Source: Dimorphilus gyrociliatus (lineage: Eukaryota > Annelida > Polychaeta > Dinophilidae). From it: a stretch of DNA of 64,000 nt. Positions 1 to 13,095 of this stretch are shown here, one piece after another; positions within the stretch are counted from its first letter, which is position 1; each line of letters opens with the position of its first letter. Under the pieces are notes generated by a model that searched no databases, was not told the DNA's origin, and saw nothing but the letters and a program-made list of their open reading frames with translations. The stretch covers positions 1,292,570 to 1,356,569 of the forward strand of contig CAJFCJ010000019.1 in assembly GCA_904063045.1 (NCBI GenBank). Direction: 5' to 3'. A program made the translations under genes and the position numbers.

Positions 1-3000
1 ATTTAATTGCAAAGTTGACGCAATTCCAGAGGCGGAAGTTACCTGGTTTAAAGACGGAAGATTACTAGATAATAATTTTAGAATACATACTTTATCTAAA
101 GATGAAATTTTAGAGATAAGAAAAGCCGAGACATCCGATTCTGGTGTTTATACTTGTACAGCAAGAAATGAAATTGGAAAAGATTCATTATCATTTAATT
201 TCAAAGTTTACGGTATGTAAATAATAGAAATTTCAATGGAATTAACAAAATATAAATAATTGTTTCTTATCCTAATTTGCATATTAAGAACCTCCAACCT
301 TTGTTGATGAAGAAAGTTCAAAATTTCAAATACATGTTACGCTTGGTAATTCACTAGTAATTAACTGCTTCACTAGAGGAATACCAGAACCAAAAATCTC
401 TTGGTTTAAGAATGGTAAAATGCTGGATTTTTCAGAAAGGCATCATGAAATAAGTAATAACGGAAAATTATTACGTATTGATCATGTTAATGATTTTGAC
501 TCGGGAAGATATGCATGTTCTGCTTGGAACGAAGCTGGTAGTGCCTATAAAGATTTTATAGTATCCGTTTTTGGTTTGTATTTTATATTATCTATATTGT
601 TTATAAAAAATATAACGCTTTTCACAGTTAAACCTTACATTGAAATCGAAGGTATCAACTTTTATCCAACAACTGTAAAAGGTAAACATGTAATCTTCAA
701 TTGTCAACCACGAGGGCTACCTTTCCCAAATGTATCATGGTTAAAAAATGGAAAACCTTTCATTGGTGGAGAAAGGACAAGGCTTTTATCTGGAAGTAGG
801 CAATTGGAAATTCAACGGGCAATAGAGAATGATTCGGCTAATTATACGTGCATTGCGACGAATAGAGCTGGTTCCGCAAATATTTCATACCATCTAAAAG
901 TCATTGTTCCCCCAATAATTGATGATTCAAACTTAGTTGGCAAACCAATTGTGCTATTAAATTCAAAAGTCTATCTTGAATGTCCCTCTACCGGTTCTCC
1001 CCCTCCCAATATTACCTGGTACAAGAATAATGAAAAAATAGATTCAACAACAAAAAATGGTATTGAAATTAGAGGTCATCGATTAGGCATCTTAAGGGCA
1101 AGTTTAGAGGACAGTGGAAGATACGTTTGCGTTGTTACTAATGTTGCTGGCTCAACGAGACAAGTGTTTGATTTGGATGTATATTTTGAGCCAAAAGTTG
1201 ATAATATTGCAGAAAATTTGACAGTATTGGAGAACGAAACGGTGTCTATGCATTGCCCGATCACCGGTTATCCAATTCCAGTTGTTAATTGGTTCTTTAA
1301 AGGAAGTCAAATTCCAAGTAACTCTAGGAGGATAGTTACCTTTCTTGATGGACAAGAACTACGAATAACTAATGTAAGGAGAAAAGAAGCAGGCGATTAC
1401 GCTTGTGTTGCACAGAATTCAGTTGGAGAGGTTAAGAAACGTTTTCATTTGCAAGTTAAAGTCCCTCCAGTCATTAGAGGTAGGAATAAAGTGTTTATTA
1501 TCAACGTGCGTAAAGGTAACGAAATTCGTCTCGACTGTGTTGTCGAAGGCCAACCAAAACCAGTAATTATTTGGCTTAAAGATGGATCTCTCATTCCTCC
1601 TAATGATGTAAGAATAAGAGAAGCAGAAGATAGTCTTTTAATTTTTCCAGCTAAGACAGAAGATACAGGATTGTTTACATGTCTAGCCGAAAATGAGGCT
1701 GGACGCTCCGAAAAAAAATTCTCTATTCATGTTCAATTCCCACCTACATTTTTTGAAAATTCAACCGAAATTCTCAATTTAATTAGTGGCCAATCAGTTA
1801 TATTAAATTGCGATGTTATTGGGAAACCAACACCTACAATACAGTGGAAAAAAGACGGCCGAAAACTATTTATACATCTTTTAAACAAGATGCGTCTTTT
1901 GAGGGGAGGCTATCTTCTAGAGGTAAATGATCTACAAATTGATGATGGAGGCTATTACGAATGCGAAGCGTGGAATTCTGTAGGAGAAGGGAGAAAACGC
2001 TTTGAAGTTGTCGTTCAATCGCCACCTAAAATTCACCAAGCATTGACAGGAGAAGCGAATAAAATCATTTCCATGGAAAATACAAGAGCAGTTCTCAGAT
2101 GTAAAGTTGAAGCTGAACCTAAAGCTGAAATCATTTGGTTGAAGGATGGTGTATCTTTGCCTGATTATAGAATTGGAGAAGATGGAACTTTACAATTTTC
2201 AGAGGTTCATACTGGAGATAGTGGACAATACGAATGCTTGGCTAGAAACAGAGCTGGAGAAGATAAAGCATACTTCGATTTAAGAGTGTATTCATCCCCT
2301 AAAATTGAAGCTGATAGAAATGACGACCTTCAAGTTATGCTTGGTGAAACAGCATTCTTTAATTGTCGTACTAGAGGTCATCCTCCAGCAAAAATTGAAT
2401 GGTACAGAAATGGCAGAGTAATCAGAAATCAGTTTATTCATAATAACGGTACTCTTGAGATAAGACGCATTACTGAAGAGGATTTCGGTATATACATTTG
2501 TAGAGCTACCAATGAGGCTGGTTCAGAGACTAAAAGAGTCAACTTGAGAGTATTGATAGCCCCTCGTTTTAAAAATCCAAATGTTGCTGATATAACAGCG
2601 GAAGTTAATGAGCCTGTAACATTAATATGCGATGTTAAAGGAAAGCCGATGCCGCGGATAATGTGGATAAAAGACGGCGAACAATTGCGAAATGGAGATA
2701 GCCGTAGCTATAGAATATCAGCCATCGATAATCGTAATTTACATTTACCTTTACCAACGGTTGATGATTCTGGTACGTATACATGTGTAGCATGGAATGA
2801 AGTTGGTACTATCAGAAAACAGTTTGTCGTAAGCATTCAAGAAGCCGCCTGGATCAGACGGAAAGAAGAAAGAATTGGAGTTAAAGCAACGTCATTGACT
2901 ATTCTACCTTGCCAAGCATATGGCCATCCCAGACCAACTGTAATATGGTCAAAAAACGGGAGAAATATACCTAACTCTCCCAGATATCTTTTGAATCCAG

Positions 3001-4116
3001 AAGATGGCTCTTTAACTATACGTAATACGGTCGTGACTGATGCTGGAAAGTACGAATGTCGAGCCAAAAATAACGCAGGTGTTGCAGTAAAACATTTGTT
3101 TTTAACTGTTCATGGTAAGTAGAAATAATCGAATCTTTTAAATAGAGAAATAAGAGAATTCAACACTATTACTCTTATTTAAAGCTCCCCCGAGAATTAT
3201 TCGACATTCGCGAAATGAAAGGGATCTTCAGTGTGAAGCATCCGGACAGCCATTACCGAAAATTGTTTGGAGACGAAATGGACGATTAATTAGATCTTCT
3301 AGGAGTTTGAGGGGTAAAAGTATCTTTAGAGCTAATGAGGATGGCTTGTACGAATGTATTGCTGAAAATGATATTGGCATGGACAAGGCGGCTGTATCTG
3401 TAAGATCAATGAAAATAGCAGAAATTACTCTTGAAAATAATGCTAATTCGTTAAAAATGAGGCGTCTGGTAGGAGTATTTAGGAGGGATAAAGGGCTTGT
3501 ATGGGATAGTTTAAATGAATATTGGTTCATTTGGTCTCCTGTGTATTGGGCAACAGCTAGAGAAGTTCGTACAGCTCAGAATGGACGAACGATATCGGAT
3601 GGTATATTTAGAATTGAATCGTTTATTCGATTTTCAACTGGTGATGTTCTATACGTCGTACACAGTTCTTCCGGTTTTAACTCTAACGGCGTACTAAGAA
3701 TTAATACGAAAATCGACGGAACATGGCCAACAGATTTTGGACGTAAGCCTAGATATTTTGAAGAGTTTTACATAAGGGGTTCTAATGGTCAAATATTTAG
3801 TAAATCCCAAATGAATTTAGGCGGAAGGTCATATATAGCGGCAGAAATCAATTCCGAAATAAAGAGTTCGTCTAAAGATATCATACAAAAATATCTTGTT
3901 CAAAAGTTAATGGTTAACTTTAACAGACAAGGAATAAGTACTAAAATAGAGAAGGCGTCTAAAAGGTACGATCGTAAATGTCCAAATGGGTATAGATTAG
4001 ATTTTAGACGTTATTGCTGTGAAGATGTGGACGAATGTCAACTACGAAACTCTTGTTCACCCCACGATACTTGCAAGAATATTTTTGGTTCGTATATTTG
4101 TCAGATGACAACTTAG
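1..4116 (+). CDS. Hemicentin-like Ig-repeat extracellular matrix protein (3' part; 5' end outside window)
   Basis: Exons 1-212 (begins upstream), 289-573, 628-3114 and 3185-4116 join in phase. They encode about 12 immunoglobulin I-set repeats in a row; most show the paired Cys, the W of the C strand and a DxGxYxC signature (for example DSGVYTC and DDSGTYTC). A G2F/nidogen-like beta-barrel follows (about 3410-3990), then one calcium-binding EGF (DVDECQLRNSCSPHDTC) and a stop at 4114-4116. Ig array, G2F, EGF is the C-terminal order of hemicentins, secreted basement-membrane and cell-junction proteins. Differences from vertebrate hemicentin are no thrombospondin repeats between Ig and G2F, one EGF instead of several, and no fibulin-type C-terminal module. 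The last Ig repeat (from 3185) is short. The 54-bp intron 574-627 is stop-free and in frame, so a naive ORF runs through it. Family call is firm; orthology to hemicentin rather than another Ig-G2F protein is likely. Confidence 0.88.
574..627 (+). other. 54-bp stop-free intron in the hemicentin-like gene
   Basis: The intron begins GTTTGT and ends TTCACAG. Its length is a multiple of three and it has no in-frame stop, so it can be read as an 18-residue hydrophobic insert between two Ig repeats. Removing it restores the usual inter-repeat linker (SVF followed by VKPYI), so I take it as an intron, not coding sequence. Confidence 0.75.
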
Positions 4117-4440
4117 AAGAAATCATTGAGTTCCTATAGTTACATAGTAATGCGTGTCTTCTTCAATGAAATCGTCCGCTATTTTAACGAACAAATTGAA
4201 AATGTTCTTTACTCTCTCTTTCAATTGTATCATGTCATTTTTACGAAATTTTTAAAAGAATTTAACTATTTTAGATTATAAATTCGATTGTTTGTGTGAA
4301 AAGTATGAAAAGAATAAATACAATATAGAGAAGCTAAAATTTAACAAATATTCTTTTTTAATGGCGGCAATTTCTCTTCGTAAAACCATTATTTTAAGTG
4401 AACATTCTACTAGTTTCTAATGTATTAAATATATTATTTA
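4117..4440. other. Convergent 3' intergenic region
   Basis: This 324-bp stretch lies between two tail-to-tail genes. On + a canonical AATAAA lies at 4313-4318, about 200 bp after the hemicentin-like stop, and is its likely poly(A) signal. On the minus strand AATAAA (complement of 4437-4442) overlaps the stop codon of the vWD/EGF gene. No ORF or other element is seen. Confidence 0.6.
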
Positions 4441-7400
4441 TTAAATATCAACTGTAATATCGCATTTGGGACCCCTATAACCTTTGTGACAGAAACAAAT
4501 ATGGCCGTCAAACATTTTGCCACAAGTTCCAAAAGCGCATTGACCCTCCTCCAATTCAGAGCATGGTTTATCGATCATGCATTCGGAAACTGCTATTGCT
4601 TTAAACGACTCCATAGTATAACCACTTCTTTGACAATCAAATAAAAAGTCTCTGATGCTTTGGCAAGCAAAAAATTTCCTGTAATTCTCATCGGCGAAAC
4701 ATGTATCCAATTTACAATTTCTATGAGCTGTATCAACACTAACACTCTCACCACAAACTTTCGATTCTTCTTCAGATAGAATCAGATTGCATAGAGGATG
4801 TTCGTCATTTATGCAATCCTTAGATGTTATAAGGTGAGGGGGTGGAGCTACACAATTCCTAAAAAGAGGCATATATTCTAATATACTGTACTGTACAAGT
4901 ATCAAGATTATAAAACGATAGTGGTTATATTTACGGTTGGCTAATATCAATCCAAGAATGAGCTATAATTTCTCCACTTCTTAAAGATTCATTTAGTAAT
5001 TTACCGTTCTTTTCCCTAAAATCGTTACGTCTATCTCCATTAGCATCACCGCACAAACCATTAACTTTTGACCTCAATTCGTAATTTATTCCTATCTGCA
5101 AATAGAATTAATAGACGATCGTGTGTGCAATTTTCGAAAGCTTACTGATGTGTATTCGTCCGTTGGGAAATAATCAATTTCTACTAAATGTCTATAATTT
5201 AAAGTTATGAAACTTGAGTGATCTTGAACCGTTAAATAGTCACTAATGTTAATAGGAAGATTATAGAAAATGCCATGAACTTCTCCACCAGATGGAGTCT
5301 TTTTGTTTGTAATTGAATAACTTTGTCTGTTGAAGACGTCATCTCTCTGAAGCAAAAAAGAAAAAAATATCGATTTTATCTATTTTATTATTATTCCATT
5401 CACCTTTAAACGGACGAATTGCCTTCCTGGCCCGAGTTGATAAACAAACTCATCTAGCCACAATTGAACATAATGAAGTACTGAAAGACGTTTAGTAAAT
5501 AGAGGAGATTGTTTTGTATTAATAGTAACAGTAAATTTCGGGGATTCAGATATTACTGCCGAATAACGACAAGAGCCTTGAGAATCAAATTCAGCACCGT
5601 CAAAAGTTACATAGTGAGGTTCTCCTTGTATTTTACATATCGTATAACTTTCATTTCCACATGTTCGACCTCTATAACCTATTGGACATTTACAAGCAAA
5701 GTTTTGTCCTTCCGGTAAACATGTCCCCCCATTTTTACACGGTATTGATGCGCAAACGTCAAATTCACCTATATTAAAGATATAAATCTATTTATAGAAA
5801 TGAAAGAGAATATTTTATCTTTTTTTCTCTTACGCTTTTCACAGAATCGTCCTGTATATAAGTTCGGGCAAGCGCAAAAGCTCTATTGTAAAAGATAAGT
5901 ATATAAAAGAAGTTACGCAGTAGAGTTTAATTTAATTGTTTATGAATTAATAATTAATAAATAGTAATTAATTTACATAAGATCCTATCATAATGAATTT
6001 TCCACCATTTCGGCAGAATCCCGTTGCAGTACGAACGCCATTTGGAGCTTTGAAAAAAAAATGAAGAGATTAAAAGTAGCAAAAAAAGAATTTTAAATAT
6101 TTATATCTATTGATATTTCTTTTATACCGCAAATATGTCCTCTAAGGAATCCAATTGTATGTTTTTCAGAGCATTTATCCATAAGTGTTCCGTATTTGGG
6201 ACACATTACAGAGTGAATGGATGAGTTAGATGGTCTGTTGCATAAATCCATTATACACATTTCAAAGAAATTTTGTCTAACAGTCCTTTCGCACTGTGAA
6301 AATGGTCCTACATTATCAATTAAAGTTCCGCAGTATTGGCGAGACTTATAAAGTATTCTATCTTGTTTGGAACATTCCCTGATTAGTAATTCTTCCGTGC
6401 AAGTCTTATCTGGAATTTTCCAGCTTCTTCCAAATTCCAGTTTACCATTTAGATCATTTTTTAAAATTTTACCATCTTTACTATGCAAATCATTGAATGG
6501 ATCTCCGTCGTATGTTCCGCAAAGACCTCTCGTTTTTACCGCTCTTTCGTAATATGCAGGCAAACAAATCATAAAGCTGCCTATTGAGTTGTATTCTAAT
6601 CGAATTTGATCGTTTATCTTGGCAATAATTGAGGATGCTGCTCTATATAGTACAACATTTCCATCTCGATATTGACTATCCAATCGAGATATATCTCTTC
6701 CATCAGCTTTTATCTTATCGTTAGGTCCAATATGATATATTTTTGATTGGTACATTAATTTAATTTGTTCCAATTGACCACTTGATTTAGTTGTCACTGA
6801 TATTTTTAATCGAATATTTTCAACTTCTAAAAGGACATAAGAGCATTCACCCGACAAGGTGATGACAGCTGAATCGAAAGTAATATAATGAGGCCCGGCA
6901 GGTATTATACAACAAGAGTGACTGCCTCCCCTACTACATATTTTATCACTATAGTTATGATGACACTTGCAGCTAAAGTTACTTTGTCCCTTGGCAACGC
7001 AAATACCGTCATTTTTACACCTAGACACTTGGTTACAGGGATTAGTGGCAGCTGTACAAAAGAAATAACCAAAGTGATTTTATTTTTATTAGATTAGATT
7101 CAATAGGAAATATCTATTTACGTGGAATCGAACAAGACTCTCCTCCGTATCCTTGATTACATACGCACACGTGGTGACGACTACCGATGGGTTCACAACG
7201 GCCATTAATGCATTTGTTGGGAGAACAAACACCAATTCCACAATACTTTGCCAAAACATCTTCCTTTAAACCGCAAACGTTTACGACAACTTCGTGAATA
7301 ATCTCGCAGGCGGTGAAGCGAGCAAAGCTAGGACTCCCATGACAAACATCCATCGCGCAACTTCTATAGTAGTCGAATACACCACTGTTAGGCCTTCGAC

Positions 7401-10400
7401 GACAAGAATCAAAATCTTCACTATCAAGTAGAGAACGACAATAGGGGTCGATCCTTTGGCAAAGTGGTGGATTTTTAACAAGGGGACAGGACATTCGACT
7501 ATCTCTCCAACTCTCAACAATTAATTCAGCATTTTCTAAGCTATCTGTAAGAACTTTACTTTTTCTATTTCTCATTACCCAATCATTACCGGAAATACCA
7601 TCGGCATTACCGCAGATACCGTCTCTAAGTTGCTCTTTACTACCAGTAATACAAACATCGGCCTCTCGAACATCACTTAACGTAAGCGTCACTTCTACGG
7701 CGTCGTTTTTATGCTCCGCAAGAAATATTATTCTCTTACCAATGCTAGTAATTTTCATAATTGAATCAGATGAAAATGGTAGAGTTTGGTTTTTCTATTA
7801 AATTAAAAGACAACGCATTATTATAATTAAGGTAGATAATTATATATTTAAGTTTACATTCAGGAAACTACTCAAAAGATAACTTTGAGTATTGAATCCA
7901 CTCTTTGTTACTTTTATATAAACTTCATCCGTAACTGATACTTGATTATCGAAATTTTCACTCTTCTTAGTCGATACTCGAATTTCAATTCTCACGTTAT
8001 CATTATTGATCCTGGCTAAAACGTAGCGACAAACACCTTGATAATCGAATAACGCTCCATCCCAAGTGATAAAATGCGGATCTCCGGTTGACGAGCAGCA
8101 TTTCCAGTCTCTTTCCGTACATGTTTTCCCCATCCAGCCTCCGCGACATGAACAAGTATAGTCATGTGTTTCTGAATTTCTACAAGTTCCACCATTCTGA
8201 CAAGGATGAGAAGTACAAGGTTGAGTTGCTATTTCTGTTGCATATGATGTTTATTAGAAATACAATACATTTTATAAAATAACTTAGGGCTAACGTTTTT
8301 CGCAATAAGGTCCTGTAAATCCCTTATAACAAACACACCAGGTGCCACCGCGAAATTTTGGTACGCAAATGCCACGGCCATTACAATTTGGTCCGCAAGT
8401 TTTTCTATCACAAACATTATTCCATTGAACACTATCATACGGTATCCTACAGATTCCTCTCAAATTAAAGAAATCTGAACATATAGAATAATCCAATGCT
8501 CCAATTGAATAGCCGCAAGTATCTTCTTTGATTAGCCTACAAGACGTTTTATTGTTAGAAAATGACTTATATTTTGAAAGAAGTGGACTTTGTATTACTT
8601 TTCCATGTCAATGCTATTCCAGATTGGAGAGGAAAAGCATAATTTTGCAGAATTCATAAAATAAGCGAAAAACCTCTTTGTATTGCCTTCAATTATTTTC
8701 GTTAGACAATTTGAAGTTGGAGGTGGGACTATTGAACAACTTTTCACCGTTGCGGGATTGAAATCATCTTTCTTATTTCCATTGAAATTACCGCAAAGGC
8801 CATTCGACTCAAAGCTATTTCTCTGGCGCTCATTTAAACAAATCTAAAAAAATAGCTTATCGTTAAGCAAGACCTATAATCCTCAAAGTAGAACTAAACA
8901 TACATTTAATCCCCTGAATCGGTCAAATAAGAGCTCATGCCCTCCTTTCCAAAGAACTTTTGACATGCCATTCGCCATGTTATATATTTGATAATGTTTA
9001 CTCTTTTCATAGGGAACCTGATTTTGAGTAAGGTGAATAATCTTGTGCGGATTGTTTAGCGTAAGGCGGATTTGTCTTTCTGGCCATCCAAATTTATCAG
9101 GAAAACTATCCTTTGTAATTAGATCAATTCTAAATGAAGATCTTTTTTCGATAATCAAACTCTCTTTACAAATTTCCCTCCTCCTGTGAATGTAACCATC
9201 AAAAGTCCTTATGAAATTATTCCAAATGTTACAACAGGATTTCAGGCTTGCCGATTGACAAATATCACCGATGTAACCTCTTGGACAATCGCATTTGAAG
9301 TTTTGACCATTAATTTTTCGTTCACTATAAATGCATTCACCTTCGTTCCAGCATGGATTAGAGAAGCAGGGATTCGGTTTTGATACTGCAAAATGTATTA
9401 AAAATATAATCTTCTTATTTTGTAAAAGTTTTATTTTTTGTTACTTTTGCAGTTTGGTCCTGAATACATAAATTGTTTATTGGTTATACAGGTACATTTA
9501 TAGGCGTTTCCAACAGCTCTGCATTGTCCTCCATTCTGACAAGGGTTACTGTGGCAATAGTCCACCTCAGTACAGTTTATACCAAAAAATCTTCTAGGGC
9601 ATTGACAAACGTACGAAAGATGACTGGTACGTTTGCAAGTTCCACCATTTTTACAGGGTAACGTTTCGCAAATGTCAACTGAAAGCAATTGTTACATCTG
9701 TTAAAGATTTATTATAAATACTTTATATTATGAGCTAAAAATTAGTAATTGACAAACATTCGTTACACCATTTCCCATGGTAACCAGGACGACATTTACA
9801 GCGATCGTCTACGCAAATTCCGTTACGACAAACTTCTATATCGCAAACTCTGTTTTGACAGAATAATCCGCCATATTTTTTAGAACACTTGCATTCAAAT
9901 CTCTGTCCTCTATCGACATGGACACAAGTACCGTTATTGTTACAGGGGTTACTAAAGCACGGATCTATAAAATTCAAATATAGCTATTATATAAATAGTT
10001 TTACAATTGAAATTATCACTTGGAATATCGCATTTTTCCCCTGTAAAGCCTCTAAGACACGTGCAAACAGCTCTTAACTGTGGAGTGTTTCCAATTGATT
10101 GAGGTCTACACGTTCCACGAATACAAGGACTCCTTAAACAAGGATTAACTGGAATATTACAAGTTTTCCCCTTAAATGACTCTTTACATATACAAGCAAA
10201 CACTTCAGACGTAGTATTACATCTCCCATAGGGGGCATTGCAATCATCATCTCTGCATCCTATAATAAAAACACAAACTTATTTAAAAGGTCCAATTTTT
10301 CAATAAAAGAATTACTTTTACTATAAAAGAAAGTGTTTTTAAAGGAATATGATAAAATATAAGCATACTAGGCCTGCAATTCATAGGATCATCCGTTTTG

Positions 10401-13095
10401 GGAATAAATCCACTTTGACAACTGCACCGAAACGTTCCCGGTAAATTAGTACAGGATTGGCAATAGTTTGGCTTTTTTCTTCTCTTCTCCTTAAATTCGT
10501 GTAATTGACATTCGTTTATATCGACACAATTAACCTTAGCATTCCAGCCTTGAGTTTTACAGATCGCTTCAATTCTCGCTTCGGTATGAGACATACCGTA
10601 AATGTAATAACCTGCCGAACAAGCTACGATGACGCTCTCACCTGGTTCAAAAGCTTTCTTAAGGGAGGAAAACCTTATTAGGGACATAGTGTTTGTCAGT
10701 TGTTCTGTTCGGCATTTAATTGTCGGAACACATTCGTGAAAGGAACAACTTCTCTTGCTTACAAAGCCTTTCTGTCTGCAATTGAAATCTTGTCGATAAG
10801 TTCTAATTTGAGTCTTGCAATCGGAATCCAAGAGACGACCCTTCAAACAATACTGGTGACCTCCTTCTCCAATATAGTATGGTTTATATATTTTACTCCT
10901 CCAGTCACCAAACATAAAAACTAATGAATTCATTAAAGGTTTCTCAATCCTACATTGTTGCTCTTTCCTATTGACTTGTATACACTTTATCTCATTATTA
11001 CAAGCCCCGCCATTAACAATAACTCCATTCAAATTCTTATATTGTATTAGTAGCCAATCAGAGCCATCACCTTGACGATAATTGAAGGAAAAAGTTCTTT
11101 CGTAGAAGTATTGGCATGTAATTTGACCAGATCCACCGTCCGATTGGAAGCACGAATATTGATTCGATGTCTATAGAAAACGATGTTTGGCAAAAGTGTG
11201 AAATATATGCAAACAAGTTTGTTTAACTACCGAGTGCATAGCGATAACTCTACGTCCAGTTTCGTCGAGATGAACGTATAAAGATATTAACGGACTGTTT
11301 TTACTGGAAAAGGTCGTTAGTAACAATAAATTCCCACTACACGCTCTAGAACCATCAATATTTCTACTGCTAAATGATCTTATCTTCCCTAATTGTAATT
11401 CGCAAGAATGAATAACAATAGGAGTAAGTGTTGTCCTTGGAGTAGGATTACGAACGAGTTTCACAAGGGTAACAGGTATTGTTGTTGTAGGTATGCTATA
11501 GTCTTGTTTTTTTTTTAAAAAGAAAAATTGAGCTATTTTCAAAGAAAGAGATAAAAAGAAAAAAAAATACTTACTGCAATTTCTACGGCAAGAGTCACAT
11601 CCTGTTTCCAAGGTATCAGCAGAAAATTGCTCGAAATTAGGCCTATTCTTGCAGTTATAAGCAGAACAGCCTAGCCAAGATAAATTAATATTCCATTGTC
11701 TTCCGCATTCACTTTGACTAGTAAAGAATTTTGATAAGAGTTGAAAAGGTGGGACAATCTATTTAATCCAAGTTCATTAACATTTGAGTAATACTAGACA
11801 AGGAAATAAGATATTTTCTTACTTTAATTGTATAGAAATCAGGTAATTTTTTATAGTCTTTTAAGATAATCCTAAAGTATTTCTCTTCGGCTCGTATAAT
11901 CTTGAAAGAGTAAGTATCGAATCTTTTGACAAACCAGTGAGTACTGACGATCTTTTGTCTGGTCTTAATGTACTGTAAAGGAGTAGGAAGAGGAAGAGGA
12001 GAAGAATATATATATATATATATATATATATAAGTACAACTAAAAGGTAATGATAAATATATTTATAAGTTACTTAAAAACAACTAACGTCAAATGAGAC
12101 CCAGGATAGTCTCATAATTCCGGTGACATTCCTCCAATAGACCTAAATACAGGATGATGATTTATAAAATTAATTGATTAAAAAAAAAGAGAAAAAGCAA
12201 CTATTTAAAAATAGAACCAACGTAAAAGTATTCTCCTATTAATTTGTCGTCGATAAGGATGTATGGACTACGATTCTCTTTCTTATGTCCAACCCATACT
12301 ATTATATTTAAATCGGGTCTCGCATACACTAAAGCTTTCATGATATATGGACAACTAAATGCCTCAATTTCACAGTTTCTCCCAGATGGTGGAACAGTTG
12401 TACTAATTCGAGGTTTAAAAGTTGGATTTTTAACGGCGCAACGACGCTTAACAAGGCGTAAAAGATGAAAGGGCAAGCCCTTTTGTAAACAACCCTCTAA
12501 GCATATTTTTCCAGTTGTTCTAACAGGAGGAGATTGGCAAAACCAATCTATCTTTGTGAATCTTCCTACAGACACTTGGTATATCTGGAATAAGAAAAGA
12601 GAAATCATGTAAATAGAGAAAGTAGACTAACAATTTCTATTAGAAGAACTTGAAGAAAAACTAAAGATTTGCATTTACCCATAATTGGTTCCTTGAAATG
12701 TAGATTTTGACATTAGGATCGAACGACCAAGTGACTAGTATTCTATTATCTTTATCAAATCCTATATGTAATTTATCGAGATAAATTGGTAATTTTTTTA
12801 CTGAGCGAGTGATAGAATTTAATGCAACATTTTCAACTGGAATGACTGCAATAACGGAAGATTTTTGTTCGAAAACGGTATACAATAGATTTTGAAATTT
12901 TCCATTCATTGATATCCAAGTACTTGCTATATAAATTTTTAAGTAAAAATTACGGTACCATATTGTAGCCCCTTCATAAAACCAATCAACACCGCCTCGT
13001 ACGTTATTCGAGCACAATTCATTTCTTATAATAGTACAACTCTTCTGATCCGTCGAAACGGTCGTAATAATCACAAGTATTAGTATAAATATCAT
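4441..13095 (-). CDS. Large secreted EGF / sushi / vWD-domain protein (2368 aa, 22 exons)
   Basis: Exons, 5' to 3' on the minus strand: 13095-12679, 12584-12222, 12142-12089, 11972-11823, 11758-11575, 11502-11231, 11170-10369, 10259-10020, 9964-9758, 9678-9445, 9385-8904, 8843-8674, 8587-8295, 8234-7858, 7794-7122, 7051-6128, 6047-5977, 5882-5834, 5768-5404, 5346-about 5146, 5095-4935, 4858-4441. Phases are continuous. The N-terminus MIFILILVIITTVST is a signal peptide. Residues about 20-640 are Cys-containing regions I cannot assign. Then come a sushi/CCP module (about 640-695), a Ca-binding EGF (VDINECQ), several EGFs (to about 1000) and four vWD+C8-like units separated by EGFs. The first vWD is degenerate (FIRTFDGY); the others keep TGDPHFITWDG, GPHYITFDS and GEPHYVTFDG. 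Each unit has a CGN/CGT/CGD motif, such as LCGNFNGN and LCGDANGD. A final EGF precedes the stop. Probably a mucin-, tectorin- or VWDE-like matrix or mucus protein; no clear ortholog recognised. Confidence 0.85.
12006..12032. repeat. (AT)n microsatellite in an intron
   Basis: Perfect AT dinucleotide run of about 13 units inside the intron between exons 4 and 3 of the minus-strand vWD/EGF gene. Confidence 0.9.

Noticed and set aside
574-627. Transmembrane helix in the hemicentin-like protein
   Set aside because: The hydrophobic stretch is an intron read in frame. Splicing it out restores the Ig linker.
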